Shown: positions 22,377 to 35,100 of the stretch, piece by piece
How the letters are laid out: each line of letters opens with the position of its first letter
Numbering within the stretch: the stretch's first letter is position 1
Assembly (NCBI GenBank): GCA_904066235.2
Contig: CAJFCV020000003.1
Span: 5,518,001-5,582,000, forward strand
DNA length: 64,000 nucleotides
Direction: 5' to 3'
Source of the DNA: Bursaphelenchus xylophilus
Taxonomy: Eukaryota; Nematoda; Chromadorea; Rhabditida; Aphelenchoididae
Position numbers and translations under genes: made by a program
Notes under the pieces: model-generated
Told to the model about the DNA's origin: nothing
Seen by the model: only the letters and a program-made list of their open reading frames with translations
The model's database searches: none

Positions 22377-24126
22377 TTAATGAAATGGAGTGTGGGGAGT
22401 ATCCTCGTCATCAGAATTCATGGCAACAGCGATTAACATGTCATACTCGTCGTTTTCAGCTCCCGAAGATCCATTACTCAACGTTCGATGAACCATAAGA
22501 TCACTGCTAAAGAACTTTCTGTACGAACTGGTAGGCCAAAAGATGTGAACGAGACAGGCCAATGCAACAAAGTTGGCAAAGGTGGTGACAGCTAAAATAA
22601 TCAGTTACCCCGGGCAGTTACGTATTCAAAAAACCTGCGAAAACCTTACATATAACAAATTTTATCCTCCAAAATTCAGAAACTGCCATGGAAACCAGTA
22701 CCAGGAGAATATAATATGTAAACCAGACCATATAAGCGGCACCAAAATGGACGAGGAAATTTGAGCGATCTCGGCTTGTCTCTCTAAACAATTAAACAAT
22801 ACTTACCCCACTTACATCCTCAAAGTTCTTTTCATTTCCACCAAAAACCAGATTCCTTGCACCAGGCGGAGTCCAACGATGACATGGAGGACCTTCGAAT
22901 CCACAAAATCAAAGTAGTTTCGGCCTGCTTCCATAAAGACCTAAAAAAGGTAAAAAATAAATAAACAAACACTAAACTTACGTAATCATAAGTGAACACA
23001 AGGAGATGAGCAAAGGAGAAAATGAGCCAGACATTGAAGACGTAGTATCCCTTTATAGAAACACCCGTTTTCCTCAACGACCAGCCACTACTAAGCAGCA
23101 GCAATAGTAAACACAACAAACACACGCTCAGGTTTCTTATCAACTAAAAATATGTAATTAAAAAAGTGGATAGACATACCTCTGCAAAATAGTTCAATAT
23201 CGAAAACGCCGATCCGTGCAGAGCGTATATAGACATGTTAAACAACTGAATACCCAATCTTAGCACCTCTAGATTAATAATCCATAAAAGCAATCGACTT
23301 CGTAAATGCAAAATGTGATATTTCGATTTGACTTGGGATCTTCCTTGAACGATGGACAACATTCCAAAACACACGAAACCAAGGAAGATCACTTCCAATA
23401 TATTCTAAATCTGAATAAAACAAAATATCGGTCATTATTACCTGTTCTTCAAAAGAAAATTGATTTGTCAACCAGTTCCCGTAAACAGGATGCCCGTTCG
23501 TAAGTGTAATGTCATATTCGATTGGTTCCAATCTCTCGGATTCCACCCAAGAGCAATTCTCATCTAATCTACAAGCCACTAAAATAATGTGCCAGTACTC
23601 CGGAACGTAAGGTTCATCGATCCTGAAGGTGAATTGACTTCCTTTGATCACTTGTGAGGGCTTGTCTTCATCAATGCAATATTTTCCCTTAGGGCATGGA
23701 ATCCATCGCATGTGATCTCCACGTCTGCCATTACGTAAACACCTCGGCTCGAAGAGTATTCCACTTATATTCTGAAAATATCGATGTTAATTGAGTTAAA
23801 TCTTACCTCCATTAGTGCGGGACAAGAAAACTGCCAGAAATCAGAATGTCTGAAGCTGTGAAAACGGGTTTCTGGTATCACTAGAAGAGCAACATCACCT
23901 AAAATACGGTATTCAACGTAAAAATCACAAACTCACTCTTCTCATCGGTTTTGGCAGTCGCATTACCAAAAAGGAATCCTCTGGTTAACTCTGGCTCAAT
24001 TTTATTAAAAGGTTGTACCCCAAATGTCGTGATAATCTTCAATTTTTCATCCGAAACTTTCCACGTTCCCCATGATCGTCTTGAATGGACAGCACTTACC
24101 AAAATTAGTAAAAACAAAAGTCGCAT
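22377..24126 (-). CDS. GPR180/TMEM145-like seven-pass protein
   Basis: Eight exons (24126-23937, 23898-23807, 23771-23442, 23404-23180, 23143-22982, 22940-22816, 22783-22650, 22591-22377) give 490 residues, near the length of human TMEM145. After a signal peptide (MRLLFLLILVSAVHS) comes a lumenal domain of about 200 residues with RRSWGTW, GFLFGNAT and several Cys. Seven hydrophobic segments follow, including VIFLGFVCFGMLSIVQGRSQ, NLSVCLLCLLLLLLSSGWSL, YYVFNVWLIFSFAHLLVFTY and VWFTYYILLVLVSMAVSEFW, then an acidic cytoplasmic tail. This is the GOST-type layout of the GPR180/TMEM145 group; function in that group is poorly known. It converges on the ligand gene, with 161 bp between stops. Confidence 0.75.
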
Positions 24127-24269
24127 TACTTCCTTACATTACTGAAAAAAAGTAATTATTTAAAAAAATGCTTATAAGATTACATTATCGCAGGTATACC
24201 TACCAATAGCCAACCAACTCAAAACTTTCAAACAAAAACGAAAAAATTTATGAAAGCAACAACAAACAA

Positions 24270-25562
24270 CTAGAACCCCGAGAGTTGTTCTCTAACAAAG
24301 TTGATGACGTCTGTGACCGAATTTTGCTTCTGAAGTTCCATTCTTTGGCTTTTCGTGAACAACGAATTAGACATGAAGGCAGTATGTCTGTGCAATAATG
24401 TGTAGTGAACATCCATATCCGTTGCGATCGAAAACTAAATTAATCATGAATAAAAACATATAATCTCACCCAATCCTTGATACAATCGACTGGTGTTTTT
24501 TGATGGCCTCCAAATAATGCCGGATTCGAGAGAAGTCCCTCTCCTACCATTATACCTAAACAAAGAATAAATTAACGATAATAGAAACAAACCATCAGCG
24601 CCAGTTATCGACGCTATCTCCAGAGCTTGTCGATAACTTGTGCATCCTCCATTCGCGTAAACGGGAACTTGAACAGATGCCTTTACGTGACCGATAGCTT
24701 CAAAATCCGGACTTTCTGCACGTTGCGAAACTGTTCTTCCGTGTACTGCTATATGGGAAACCCCAGCTGACTCAAACTAAAAATTTCAGTATCCAATATC
24801 ATTGATCCTCACTTTTCTACACATATCCACAGTTTCACTTAATGGATGACGAATGCGTATTTTTACTGAGATGGTGAAGTCAGGGTCAGATATTCTGTTT
24901 CTCGTCTGTTTAACTATATCCGATATTAATTCCGGGTTTTCTAACATCTTTGAACCAAACCCTTCACTTCGAACATCACTTTTTGGACATCCACAATTCA
25001 GGTCAATTCCTTTTACATCTCTAAACATGAAGGTAGGATACAGACTGAAAACATACCCGTACACTAACTCGGCCGCCCTGGCGAAGTCTTCAGGTTTATT
25101 GGCCGCGAATTGGACAATAGGCCAGTCCCCTTCGTCTGTCGTGAATTCGTTGGCTCGACATTTCTCTGAGGCCACAAAACAATGAGCATAAATCATCGGG
25201 GTATATGCCAACTCACATCCATATAGCGAAACCAACCTCCGAAAGTGTAGCCTGCAAAAAAAAGCAATAGCTTTGTAAATTGTAACAATATTGTTGTTGT
25301 TCTAACTTACTTTGAGTAACGCACCATTGGAGCACAAATGAATAATGGTGGATCGATTCCCAACTTCTTACAATCCTCATCTTTGTTCTAAAAACAAACG
25401 TAACTATTATTCATTGAATTAATCAACTTGCCACAACGATTCGCCGCCGAATTTCCGAATATTCCGACTCACTATCTGTTGAGCATGATGCAGATGCAGG
25501 AGGGTTTCCCGTGTCCTCAATGGCCTGTAAAAGACGTCGTAAAATTATAAATTCTTTACCAT
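24270..25562 (-). CDS. DUS4L: tRNA-dihydrouridine synthase, DUS4L type
   Basis: Eight exons (25562-25560, 25524-25432, 25387-25311, 25251-25057, 25020-24813, 24776-24593, 24555-24470, 24434-24270) give 336 residues; the first carries only the ATG. Family motifs appear in order: CAPMVRYSK, ELAYTPMIYA, GIDLNCGCPKSDVRSEGFGS (catalytic Cys in the GCP context), KIRIRHPL, HIAVHGRT, VYANGGC and TGADGIMVGEGLLSNPALF. Dus enzymes use FMN to reduce uridine in tRNA; DUS4L acts on D-loop position 20a/20b in animals. The intron between exons 2 and 3 needs a GC donor (GTG|GCAAGT) to keep phase, because the nearby GT gives an immediate stop. The gene is head to head with mL45. Confidence 0.88.
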
Positions 25563-25717
25563 TTCTAATGCGACAAGACAAAGACACCAACAAAACCCAA
25601 AAAAACATTTTGTATGAGAATTTATGAGATACGTTTCGTCGTATAATGTATCCCCATTTCTTTTTTATTATCTTTTTTGGAAGTTTTGATTTTGATGTGG
25701 AGTTCAAGGTGGATGAA
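25563..25717. promoter_or_regulatory. shared divergent promoter region of DUS4L and mL45
   Basis: Only 155 bp separate the two start codons. On the minus strand the DUS4L ATG follows a GTCGCATTAG acceptor-like site by two bases, which would suit a trans-splice site. No TATA box is obvious. Function is inferred from position. Confidence 0.45.
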
Positions 25718-27138
25718 ATGTCGTTGACCTCAAAGTTAACGCTGCTGGGACGTCAAAATGCTTATGCATTATCTGCTAATATTATTCATGAACGAGGTGT
25801 CCACCATCACATGGAAAGGAGCGACATTCTTCGATATCTCGGTATAAAACGGTCTAATACAGCAAAAGCGAATAGGAATACGCATGTTAATGAGAAGAAG
25901 TTTAGGCAGGTAAGATTTATTTTATCCGTTAAACTTATTTTTTTGTTTAGTTGATGTTAATATTCATTTTAGTTGAGAGGCAGAAAAAATGTGATGATTG
26001 AGCTACCGGATTATGAATTTGAAAGGAAAGGAAAGGACATGTATGCAGATGATATGCGTATTGCCATGTTAAAGAAAGGCATTAATGTAAACAAAGATGT
26101 GGCGGCTAGGCAGTGGAATGAATCCCAACTGACAATGCAGACGTTCGGTAAGCATTAGCAGGGAATCTTTATGATTTTAGGTATGTCAATTGATAATTAT
26201 ATTCCACCCGAAGACCCGCTGCCTCTTCTTCCGGAGGTCAGTCAGATTATTTCCGGGACCAAAGCGAAGGCGTCTGAAGTTGGGGAAAGAGTAAAACATC
26301 GATGGCACAACTATTTCAACGGTCTCAGGATAATCAAAAAGAAGGAGGGGCTCCAAAATTTTAAGACAAAGGTATTCCTTTGTCGAAAGCATTACCCTTG
26401 ATAAAATTTGCTCTTTAACTTATTTTGCTTTTAGAATTTCGTCCGTGATGCTGAAAGAATCTACATTGATGCCTTCAAGGCACTGTCTGAGAGAAACAAG
26501 TTGAGGTTGTTGGGATTAATAACCGAGCATTGTTTTGAGGTAAAGTTTATGTAATTTTTTATTGAATCCTTTCAGAAAATGTGGCCGGATGTGGAGAATA
26601 GATCTCTCGTCTGGGAGTTCGTTGAATTCTCGCAGCCTTCGCAGGTAGTGGCTATTCGCGCCGGAGATTTCCCGTATAAATCCGGGAATTACATTGCTCA
26701 GATTACAGTGAAGATGCATCCAGTGATTGTAAGTTTTCTTTATTGTTGTTCTAGTTTATGCGATGTTTTGTTTCGTTGTTATCCAAATGACTGAACGAAT
26801 AGTAAAATAAATTTTTATAGAAACGGGCGGTCTATGACAGGTTTGGTCGCGTTTTGTTGGGACACCCAGAGGAAACGAAAAGTAATGTGGAATATGTTCT
26901 CTTTGAGAATCACATATCGAATATTGACGGAGTCTGGAGAATGCATGACAAAGTGTATCCGTCATGGACTCAGACCAAAGATTCTATTCACCGGCATGAT
27001 CTTCTGGCTCGATTAGAAGACGAAGAAGACATCGACAGACCGGCTGGACCTAAAAAGTTCGAATTGGGAATCGAAGACAGATTAAGGAGGGAGGAAAAGA
27101 AACAGCGGGAGAAGGAGGCCGAGCAGGACAAGGCCTAG
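25718..27138 (+). CDS. MRPL45: mitochondrial large-subunit ribosomal protein mL45
   Basis: Six exons (25718-25909, 25973-26147, 26181-26371, 26435-26539, 26576-26728, 26821-27138) give 377 residues. The N-terminus has a basic, Ser/Leu-rich targeting-type sequence. The C-terminal half is the Tim44-like domain of mL45: LRLLGLITEHCFEKMWPDVE, WEFVEFSQPSQVVAIRAGDF, YIAQITVKMHPVI, KRAVYDRFGRVLLGHPEE, VEYVLFENHISNIDGVWRMH and KVYPSWTQTKDSI. A charged Lys/Glu tail (RLRREEKKQREKEAEQDKA) ends the protein. mL45 sits near the exit tunnel of the mitoribosome and helps anchor it to the inner membrane (family knowledge). An in-frame ATG at 25646 would add 24 mostly hydrophobic residues and was not chosen. 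Confidence 0.87.
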
Positions 27139-27814
27139 ACTGGATCCCTTTTTTTGTTGTTTTAGGATAAACTTGTTATTTCTTTCTTGTTTTTTGTGGC
27201 ATAACGGTTAATACTGCCGTTGCTATATTCGTTGATGCACTTTTCACGTTATTATTTATGAGTCACGGTTAGGGTTGCTTTTGTGTGTTCTTAAGCACTG
27301 TTTTCAACTTGCGGGGCTTCTAGTGGTGTGAAAAAGTATAAGGGAATTTTAGTATAATTATAGGGTTGGCGCCGTTTATTTCCTTTATTTTTTCAAGGTG
27401 CTATGGATCCGTAAAAATGGCCAGAAAGGAGGTTGGATATTATAATTGCTAAGAGACCGGACCGTGGAACTTGGTTGCCAAAGCCCGGGGTTTGCGGGAG
27501 GAATAAGTCCCAAAAAGGGCTTTCTAAAACGATCCAACTCTGCATCATTTACATTATCAGTGCATTGATTGCGGGTCGGAGAGAGAAAGCGAGAAGGGAA
27601 CACAACACGTTTGTGGATAAGGATAGTAACACTCCCTGAGGCTCTCTTATCACTATTTATTTTCATAAAATTCCAACATTTTTTAAAGTTTATTAAGCAA
27701 GCTTTTCCTGAACAGTGATTTATCATTTTATTTCAGGTCCATTTCCCGTTGTTTATGTCTTGAACCAGTAATTTATGTATGCCTGAGGAGATTCGGCTTC
27801 GAGATATACCAAGA
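27139..27814. other. intergenic between mL45 and the hexosaminidase
   Basis: Probably holds the 3' untranslated region of mL45 and the promoter of the hexosaminidase. Only chance ORFs; a GCCTGAGG word near 27780. Confidence 0.5.
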
Positions 27815-30097
27815 ATGGCTAGAAGTTGGCTGGGTCGGCGTCTCAGCGGCCGAAGATTGATTTATTTCCTCATCTCGCTTTCTCTACTATCATTTGTGGC
27901 CGTTCAGTTTACTTTTGGTAGACCAGTAGGTTAATATTTTTTTGTATTATGGGCTTAGAACGATGTAATTGCAAGCAGAAGGCATCCTCAAGACGGCTTT
28001 AATGATGATCCACCATATAAAGCTGGTGGTCCTCAAGAAGCAAGGTTACATGCGGATGTTGTAAAGGTCCCCCCGAGAGACGGATTCCTCAATAATGTGG
28101 CTGATGCTATTAAACCGACATTTTTGGGGAAAGGGAAGTTTATTCCAGAAAAAAGGATCGTTCATCTGGATCTAAAAGGAGGAGCGTATAGAGTAAGTAA
28201 ATTAACTTTAGACTACAAATCGGCATCTTTAAAGGCGATCTACACGCCTATGAGATTACAATAATAATATAAAAAGCCACGATTTTCGAGAAATTTGGAT
28301 GAGTCTCAAAAAATGTTCGCTTTTGTAAATCCCGGGTTTTAAAAAATCGAACTGCATTCCAGCTGTATATTGCATTAGGCAATGCTAGATATGCTGCTCG
28401 ATCTGATGATATAGAAACTTACTGTGACGTTGCAATTCTGAGTCATCGATGTCAAAAATGTCCGCTCCAAGCAACGATTTGTATTAGAACGCATTAAAAA
28501 CTGTTGTTATGATATACTATACATGTAGATCGCTTTAAATTGAAAGGGCCGATTTATAGTCTGAGTGTAAATAACTATAGAGATTTTTACTTTAGCCTTC
28601 TTTCTTCCCTCGACTGTTTGATTTTTTTGTAAAAACTCAATTCACGGGTATTTTATTGGAATGGGAAGACATGTTTCCATACGAAGGAACTCTGAAAACA
28701 GCTATAAACGGAGATGCTTACAGTATGCAGGACGTAGGTAAAATACTTAAATTCTATTTGGTATTAGGTACGCGATATTCTCCAAGCAGCGAAGGATCGC
28801 AAGCTGGAAGTAATCCCTCTTGTCCAGACTTTTGGCCATCTGGAATGGGTCCTGAAATTGGACGGATTTGCGCGGCTTCGGGAAGATCCCAGACATCCAA
28901 CTGTCATTTGTTTTGGAAAGAACGAGAGCTTTGACATCATTAAGGATATGGTTGATCAGGTGGCCGGAGTCCATAAAGAATTTGGAATGTCTTCTTTCCA
29001 CATGGGTGCAGATGAGGTTTTTATATTGGGAGTTTGTAACGAATCCGTCAAGAAAATGCAAGAACATGGGGGAAAGGATCGGGCAATGCTGTGGCATATG
29101 TCCAGAGTGGCCAAATACATCAAGGAGACCCATAAGGTGGACGTTCTAGCATGGCATGATATGTTTGCCCACATAATCGAGGAAGACCTCCGGACATACG
29201 AAATGACAACGTTGGTCGAACCCATGCTCTGGAGTTATGCTGAGGATCTGGATTATTTCCTTCCATTCTCAACCTGGCTTTCGTTGAAACCATTTGGAAA
29301 AGCATGGGCAGCTTCGGCTTTCAAAGGTGCAGACGGCCCAGGGAGGTATATCTCTAATCCGATGCATTATGTGAAGAATCATGAGAGTTGGGTAAAACAG
29401 TTTGATCGGGCAAAGAATGAACTGAAAATCCGAGGCCTGGTCTACACTGGATGGAGCAGATACGATCATATGGCCACGTTGTGTGAGCTGGTACCAACTG
29501 CTCTTCCTCAGCTTTTAATGTCTCAAGAAACAATCCTGGAAGGGAAACCGATGAATGGGAATTATGAGATGACTCGCAAATGGTTGGAATGCACTCCAGT
29601 CACCGGTCTGGGGGAAGTTTCTTATGGTTGCAAATTTCCTGGAAGTGAAGTAAGAAGTTATTATATTATCCTGAAAACGTTATTGTAGGTCTACGAGGTC
29701 ATCAACCAGTATTACAATAAACGGCTAGCTGTGGAGAAATATATTGCTGAGGATTACGACTTTAATGGATGGTTGACCAGGATTGCGGAGGTTTACGATG
29801 TCTCTTCTCCATTGGCTGTCGAGGTAACGGAGACCTTAATTGACTTATGGCTTCCTTGTTTAGAAAATAATTCCTGTTCTGGATCAACATTTATCCGATC
29901 TTAAAGCCTCAGAGAAAGCCTTCAGAAATGCGATGAAATTAATTTATTTCCAAGAAACCATCGATGAATACGTTTATGTTTACATGGCTGACATCATAGA
30001 AAAGTTGCAACGTCGGAGAGAAGCAGCGATAAAACAGTCGACCGGGGTGAACACATATCCCAAGCGACCGTTTATTAAATACCCAAAAGAGCTCTGA
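27815..30097 (+). CDS. GH20 beta-hexosaminidase, HEXD-like, signal-anchored
   Basis: Six exons (27815-27925, 27959-28192, 28596-28733, 28768-29649, 29689-29823, 29864-30097) give 577 residues. A membrane anchor near residues 16-34 (YFLISLSLLSFVAVQFTFG) after a basic start suggests a type II Golgi or secretory-pathway enzyme. The GH20 barrel follows: RIVHLDLKGGAY, GILLEWEDMFPYEG, LEVIPLVQTFGHLEWVLK, SSFHMGADEVF (catalytic Asp-Glu pair), VLAWHDMF, FGKAWAASAFKGADGPGRYI and LVYTGWSRYDHM. This resembles hexosaminidase D and the nematode HEX-2 to HEX-5 group, which trims terminal GalNAc or GlcNAc from glycans. Intron 2 is 403 bases, swollen by a MITE-like insert; the others are 33-39 bases. Confidence 0.85.
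28230..28538. mobile_element. MITE-like insertion with TTAA ends in hexosaminidase intron 2
   Basis: The insert begins TTAA-AGGCGATCTACA and ends TGTAGATCGCT-TTAA, so the terminal inverted repeats match over 11 bases apart from one extra base. It is about 309 bases including both TTAAs, has no coding capacity and lies wholly within an intron whose neighbours are about 35 bases. TTAA target sites are characteristic of piggyBac-type transposons; family assignment is inference. Confidence 0.6.
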
Positions 30098-32159
30098 ATC
30101 CATTTGATGACTGATATCACTTATTCCAGCTGATTTTTGCTGTTGTAATTTTATGTTTCTTACCTTATCTTCCGGCAGCCCATATCCCTGATTTCTCAGT
30201 TATGTTGTTCGGGTTTAGTAACGTTAATTCAGTGTACTTTTATAGGCATTTTTTATGACCATCATTTTTTATATTACTTTGTTTAAACTCCACTTGCCCA
30301 TATTGTGGTCGGTGTCTTCACAGTCATTGTATATTCCCTCACCGATCGGTCTGGCCCCAAGGGCATCAAACTTCTGGCTCTCAGGGCCCAATAACGCACT
30401 CAGACAATTGTGATATTATTTATTGCGCAATAACGATAAAAATAATCTGACCCGGTTGTTTGGTTTTGTTTCAGGCGGTGCCTGTTCTCCGTTTCAAGGT
30501 TAGGTTCTCCTTGTCGCTGTTGTTTCCCCGCCGGTAATTAACCGGGCCGTTTAAATCTTTCATTTCTTCCCCGACTTCCTCGATTCCAACGGTCTCCGAT
30601 CTCCTTGACCCAGAACGTGATGATTACGGCGAGCGAATACCGAAAAACAAACCTCCAACCTCATCACTTATGAGCCTTGACATTCTTCTGTAATACACTG
30701 ACAATAAAGATCGTATCTTCTGTACGGAAACGCTTGCAAAAGCCCTAAAGAATAGGATAAATCCGGATGGACAGGTGAAGGACGTCGAGGGCAATTGGAA
30801 CGCTCAGAGAACATCGTTCCGGAGCGGTTGCAAAGCTATCAGTTGTCCGATTACCCTTTTACCCTTGACACCGAACGAAAAGCGATACGATGAAAGTCTC
30901 GGGTGTTGGTGGAAATGGCATCGTTGAATGATTTTGGAAGGGAGAGTAATTAGTCTTACTTAGGGTCTATAAAGATTGTTGCATTTTCCAAACTTTTGCT
31001 GTGCTTAAAGGTTTTGGTGACTAATTGGAATATATGGCTTTTTTGTTTTGAGTTTGGCGTTTTCATACCGTACCCTTGTAGACTAATAATTGTAGTTTTG
31101 TTTTCCCAACCACATTTGCATCGTTTTTTCGGCGTCGACGCCTTCAGATGCCATTACGCAATCAAGTCCGGAGGGGTTTTACGAGGATTTAGCGGGTTAC
31201 CGGCGCAATGTTCACGCTTAATTAATTCGAATACGGCATCGCCTTGAGATGCCTGCAAGTCGAATCTACATCAAAATTTTCCTCAACAACTAAAATGTGT
31301 CAAAAGTTGCGATCAGCCGGAAATGCTATGAGATGCGTCAAATGACCGGGATCTGTCACATAAATTGAAAGGTTGGCACAAAGTTGCGTATTCCGAAAGG
31401 AGAGGGACGATGTTTGCTTAGGATGGTGGGGTTTAGCGTGGGTTGTCATCAATGACAAGGTCAGATTTTAAACGGAAACTACTGTATTTCGAATACTTTC
31501 TTTGGAAGGATCCCTTCTACAATGAGATCTGTAACTTTCACTGCCATTCTTGGATTCACTGATTGCGTGATGTTTTGCCGCCACCATTTTGAAAAAAAGG
31601 CGTCGGATGCGTGTTTTCGGTGTCGCCCGGGGTTTTCAGAAGTTCCTGATCTCGGCACCCGGAGGGGTCTTTTACAACCACCTCTTGACCGAGAGCCCTA
31701 AACAAAAAAAAGTTTCGGTAATCCAGGGTTTGCTTCCTTATAATGATTGCGCAATAAGGTTATGCCCGTAGGGTGTCATCGTTATTAAGAACGGGGTCAG
31801 GAATGTGACGCTCTCGCGTTGTCATTAATCCCTGGTTCATATCTCGAACGGCTGTTGATTTAATTATTTTTATATGATAATATTATTCTTGTAGATTTTA
31901 TTTCGCCGTTCTTACTTGCATGGCTAAGCCGACAACGGCTGGACATGTTACCTTGAACCATTTATTTGATCACCCCGTATCCAAATTGGATTCCCTTGTA
32001 TTCGAATTGAAACTTTTTTGCACTTTTTCCCTCCTGAACCCATTAATGGGATCTTTATTTAAATTCGTGGCGACCTCTCTCCTCTCTGACCTAACCATTT
32101 CAGGATTTGGCGTTAGTCGTTTCATTGTCAAAGTAAATGTCACACAAGTAGGCGAGAAG
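30098..32159. other. intergenic, probable 5' control region of the giant ZP gene
   Basis: No splice-supported exon. It contains GCCCCAAGGGC-type palindromes near 30354 and CTCAGGGCCC near 30378. The frame of the downstream gene is open upstream from 31920, but no signal-peptide start lies there. Confidence 0.45.
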
Positions 32160-35100
32160 ATGGTCATATGGCTTGTGTCTATTCTATTTTCTGTTGTATT
32201 AAAGAGTTGTGATGGAGTCAGTCAGAGTTTTGTTAACAGTTCTGTTCTCCATGAACGGCCCACTTTTGTTGTTAATTTTGATATGGCCACAGTAATCTGT
32301 CAGCATTCGAAAGACCCCGAAGATTTGCATTTGCATGACATTAGCGTCCTGTGTGATGGTCATGTTGATTGTTACAGTAGTGTGGCCATGAATGATGAGA
32401 GTTTCCCTTACTGTGGTATGATTTCCCCTTTTTACTTTATTTATTTATTTTAAACAGTCTTAAGATGGTGCTTATTTATTTCAGAAAAGAAGTGTAATTC
32501 AACTTGTTCTCATCACGGTGCTTGTCTTTTTGATGGGAGGAGGGCGCAATGTTACTGTAACTCCGGATTCCAAGGACCAAGTTGTGAATTAACAGGTGTG
32601 AAATTACGGTTACTTTTTAAAATGACTAATTTAGATACTAATGAATGTAACGACAAGCCGTGCCATTGGATGGCCAAGTGTCAGAACACTTTCGGATCTT
32701 ATCGATGCGAATGTTACCCTGGATTTGAAGGAAACGGATACGAATGCACAGGTTGGTCTTCTTCTAAAAGGTGTCCCGACGAAAATGTTTTTAAAATATT
32801 TTCTTTCCAGATATTGATGAATGTGCCGACGGTCTGGCCGACTGTCCCTCCAATTCCGTTTGTGTTAATCTCCCGGGAACTTACATGTGTAATTGTTCTC
32901 AAGGTTACATTCCCAAAGGAGCGCCAGTTGATAAATGTGTGGATATTGATGAATGTGATCTGGGATTGGCTAAATGTGGCCACAAACTTTGTCAGAATTT
33001 GATTGGAGGTTACAAATGTGTTGATGAATGTGAAGATGGATATGATCTGAAGGATGGAAAGTGTGTGGATCTGGATGAATGTGTGAATGGACAGAATAAT
33101 TGCGACGCCCGGGCCGTGTGCCGCAATAAACCCGGAGGCTATGATTGTTTTTGTGATGATGGATTTGTTGGAGATGGGCGATCTTGTTCTCGTAAGCAAT
33201 TGTATTAATCTCTGCAAATATATTTCCTGTTACAGCAATCTATGATTGCACCCAGAATGAAGGAATATGCGACAGGCATGCTTATTGCCTCAGCTCTCTT
33301 AAGATGTGTGTCTGTCAGAGTGGATACGCAGGAGATGGACATAGCTGTAGAGATGTAAATGAATGCAGTGGAAGTATGAATCCATGTGCTCAGCAAGAAA
33401 ACAATAAGTGTGTGAATGTGGAAGGGGGTTACATCTGTTGTAATCAAGTGGAGAATGAAGAGAAATGTCTGAAAGATTCGGGGCTCTACTGTTCTGGTGG
33501 GTGTGGAGTAAATGCGGTCTGTTTTAATCAGACTTGTACTTGTGTTCCCGGATATGAAGGAGATCCGAAGGTTAGGTGTTCAGGTAAGACACTGTAACAT
33601 TTTAAAAATTCATTATAATACTGTGTAGAGGCCAGTTATATGCAAGTATTAAAGTTCCTTTAGATGTAAATGAATGCCATCAAGACAACATTTGTACCGG
33701 AGCAGGACAATGGTGTGTGAATCTACCCGGAGGGCATATTTGCTGTACTCCCGACTCCGATTATCCAGAATGCCGTGGATTGGAGTTGGTTCCAGATGTC
33801 TTAGATCCCAAAGCCATCGCCATTTCCGATGCAAATGCAAGGAATAAAAACGCTAATGGAAATAACGCTGAAGCCAATTCCTTTGCTCAGGTGAATGGAG
33901 TCAGAGGTGGAGCTGAGGGAGATCTTGAAGAAACTGAATTAGCAACTCAAGAAAAGGTCAAAAGAAGGAGATTCAGAACAAGTAAGTGCTGTAATCTGAT
34001 TCACTTCACTGTCCTATGTGATATGGTTTATCAAATCATTACTTCAGAGACAGTTCACATCGGAAGACAATTAAAAACACATTCTGGAGGTTTTGTCTTA
34101 ATCAGAAGACCGAAAGAGCGGCTTTTTAGAAACGAAACTACAGGAGAATTTGATATAAAAGGTAGGTGGTTACTGTAAGTGTACGCCTTTCTTTCAGAGA
34201 TTCCAGATTGTCCCAATGGCCAAGATTCAGAATGTCCCGAGCATTCCGTCTGCTTCAATCATCGTTGCCGATGCCGTCTCGGATTCGAATGGAGTCGGCT
34301 CAAGGGAACCTGCGAAGGTCAGTTTACAGTACTCTTAACGTCTTCAAATTCACAATTTTTCACTTCAATTTTGCATTTTTGGCAATTTTTCCATTCTTCC
34401 AACATTTTTATTGTTCCACTAACATTTTTTGGAATTGCTTTCTTGAAGATGTAAACGAATGTCTGGGCCAGAATCCATGTCCCAATTCTCCAAAACACAA
34501 GGAATCTTGGTGTGTGAATACAATTGGTGGATATCATTGTTGCCACACTGGAATGGACATGGAAGAATGTGATGGGATGGCCATAACCCAAATGGAGCCA
34601 AGCGTTCCAGTAGATGTTACCGAGAGTGACAATAAACATGACATCTTCAAGACTGCCAGTTACGGAGAATTACGCAAGAAAGTGTCCAAACACATTATCT
34701 TTGGCCGAGGAAGGATACCCGCTCAGAAATTGTGGGGATTAGAGTTGACTGGGAAGGGACTCTTCGCCGGATTACCGGGATTCCCCGGATCAGAAGAAGG
34801 GCCCACGGATCAAGGTAAGTCATCAAGCAAAGTTCACAATCCTTTAAGCACCTTTAAAACCCTCGGTGAGCACCACTTTATTCACCACTGTCTCAATTGC
34901 ACCGCTTGGAGGACCGATGGTCGGTCCGCGTTTGCCCTCAGGGCATGAATTGGCAGAGAAATCACACGTTTCACCTATGAGCACTGGCACCGAACTCACA
35001 AATAGAAAAGTTGTTCAGATACCAGTCGATAAGACAGGGAATGTTCAGGGAGAATTTACTCCATCTGTTTTTAATTCTTCTGGCATTGGAGATGATGGCC

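Noticed and set aside
25646..25717. Upstream ATG for mL45 adding 24 hydrophobic residues
   Set aside because: The extension is AT-rich and lies inside the short shared promoter; the start at 25718 has a normal mitochondrial-type N-terminus.
31920..32159. Upstream extension of the giant ZP gene frame
   Set aside because: The signal peptide begins at the ATG at 32160; upstream sequence would bury it internally.
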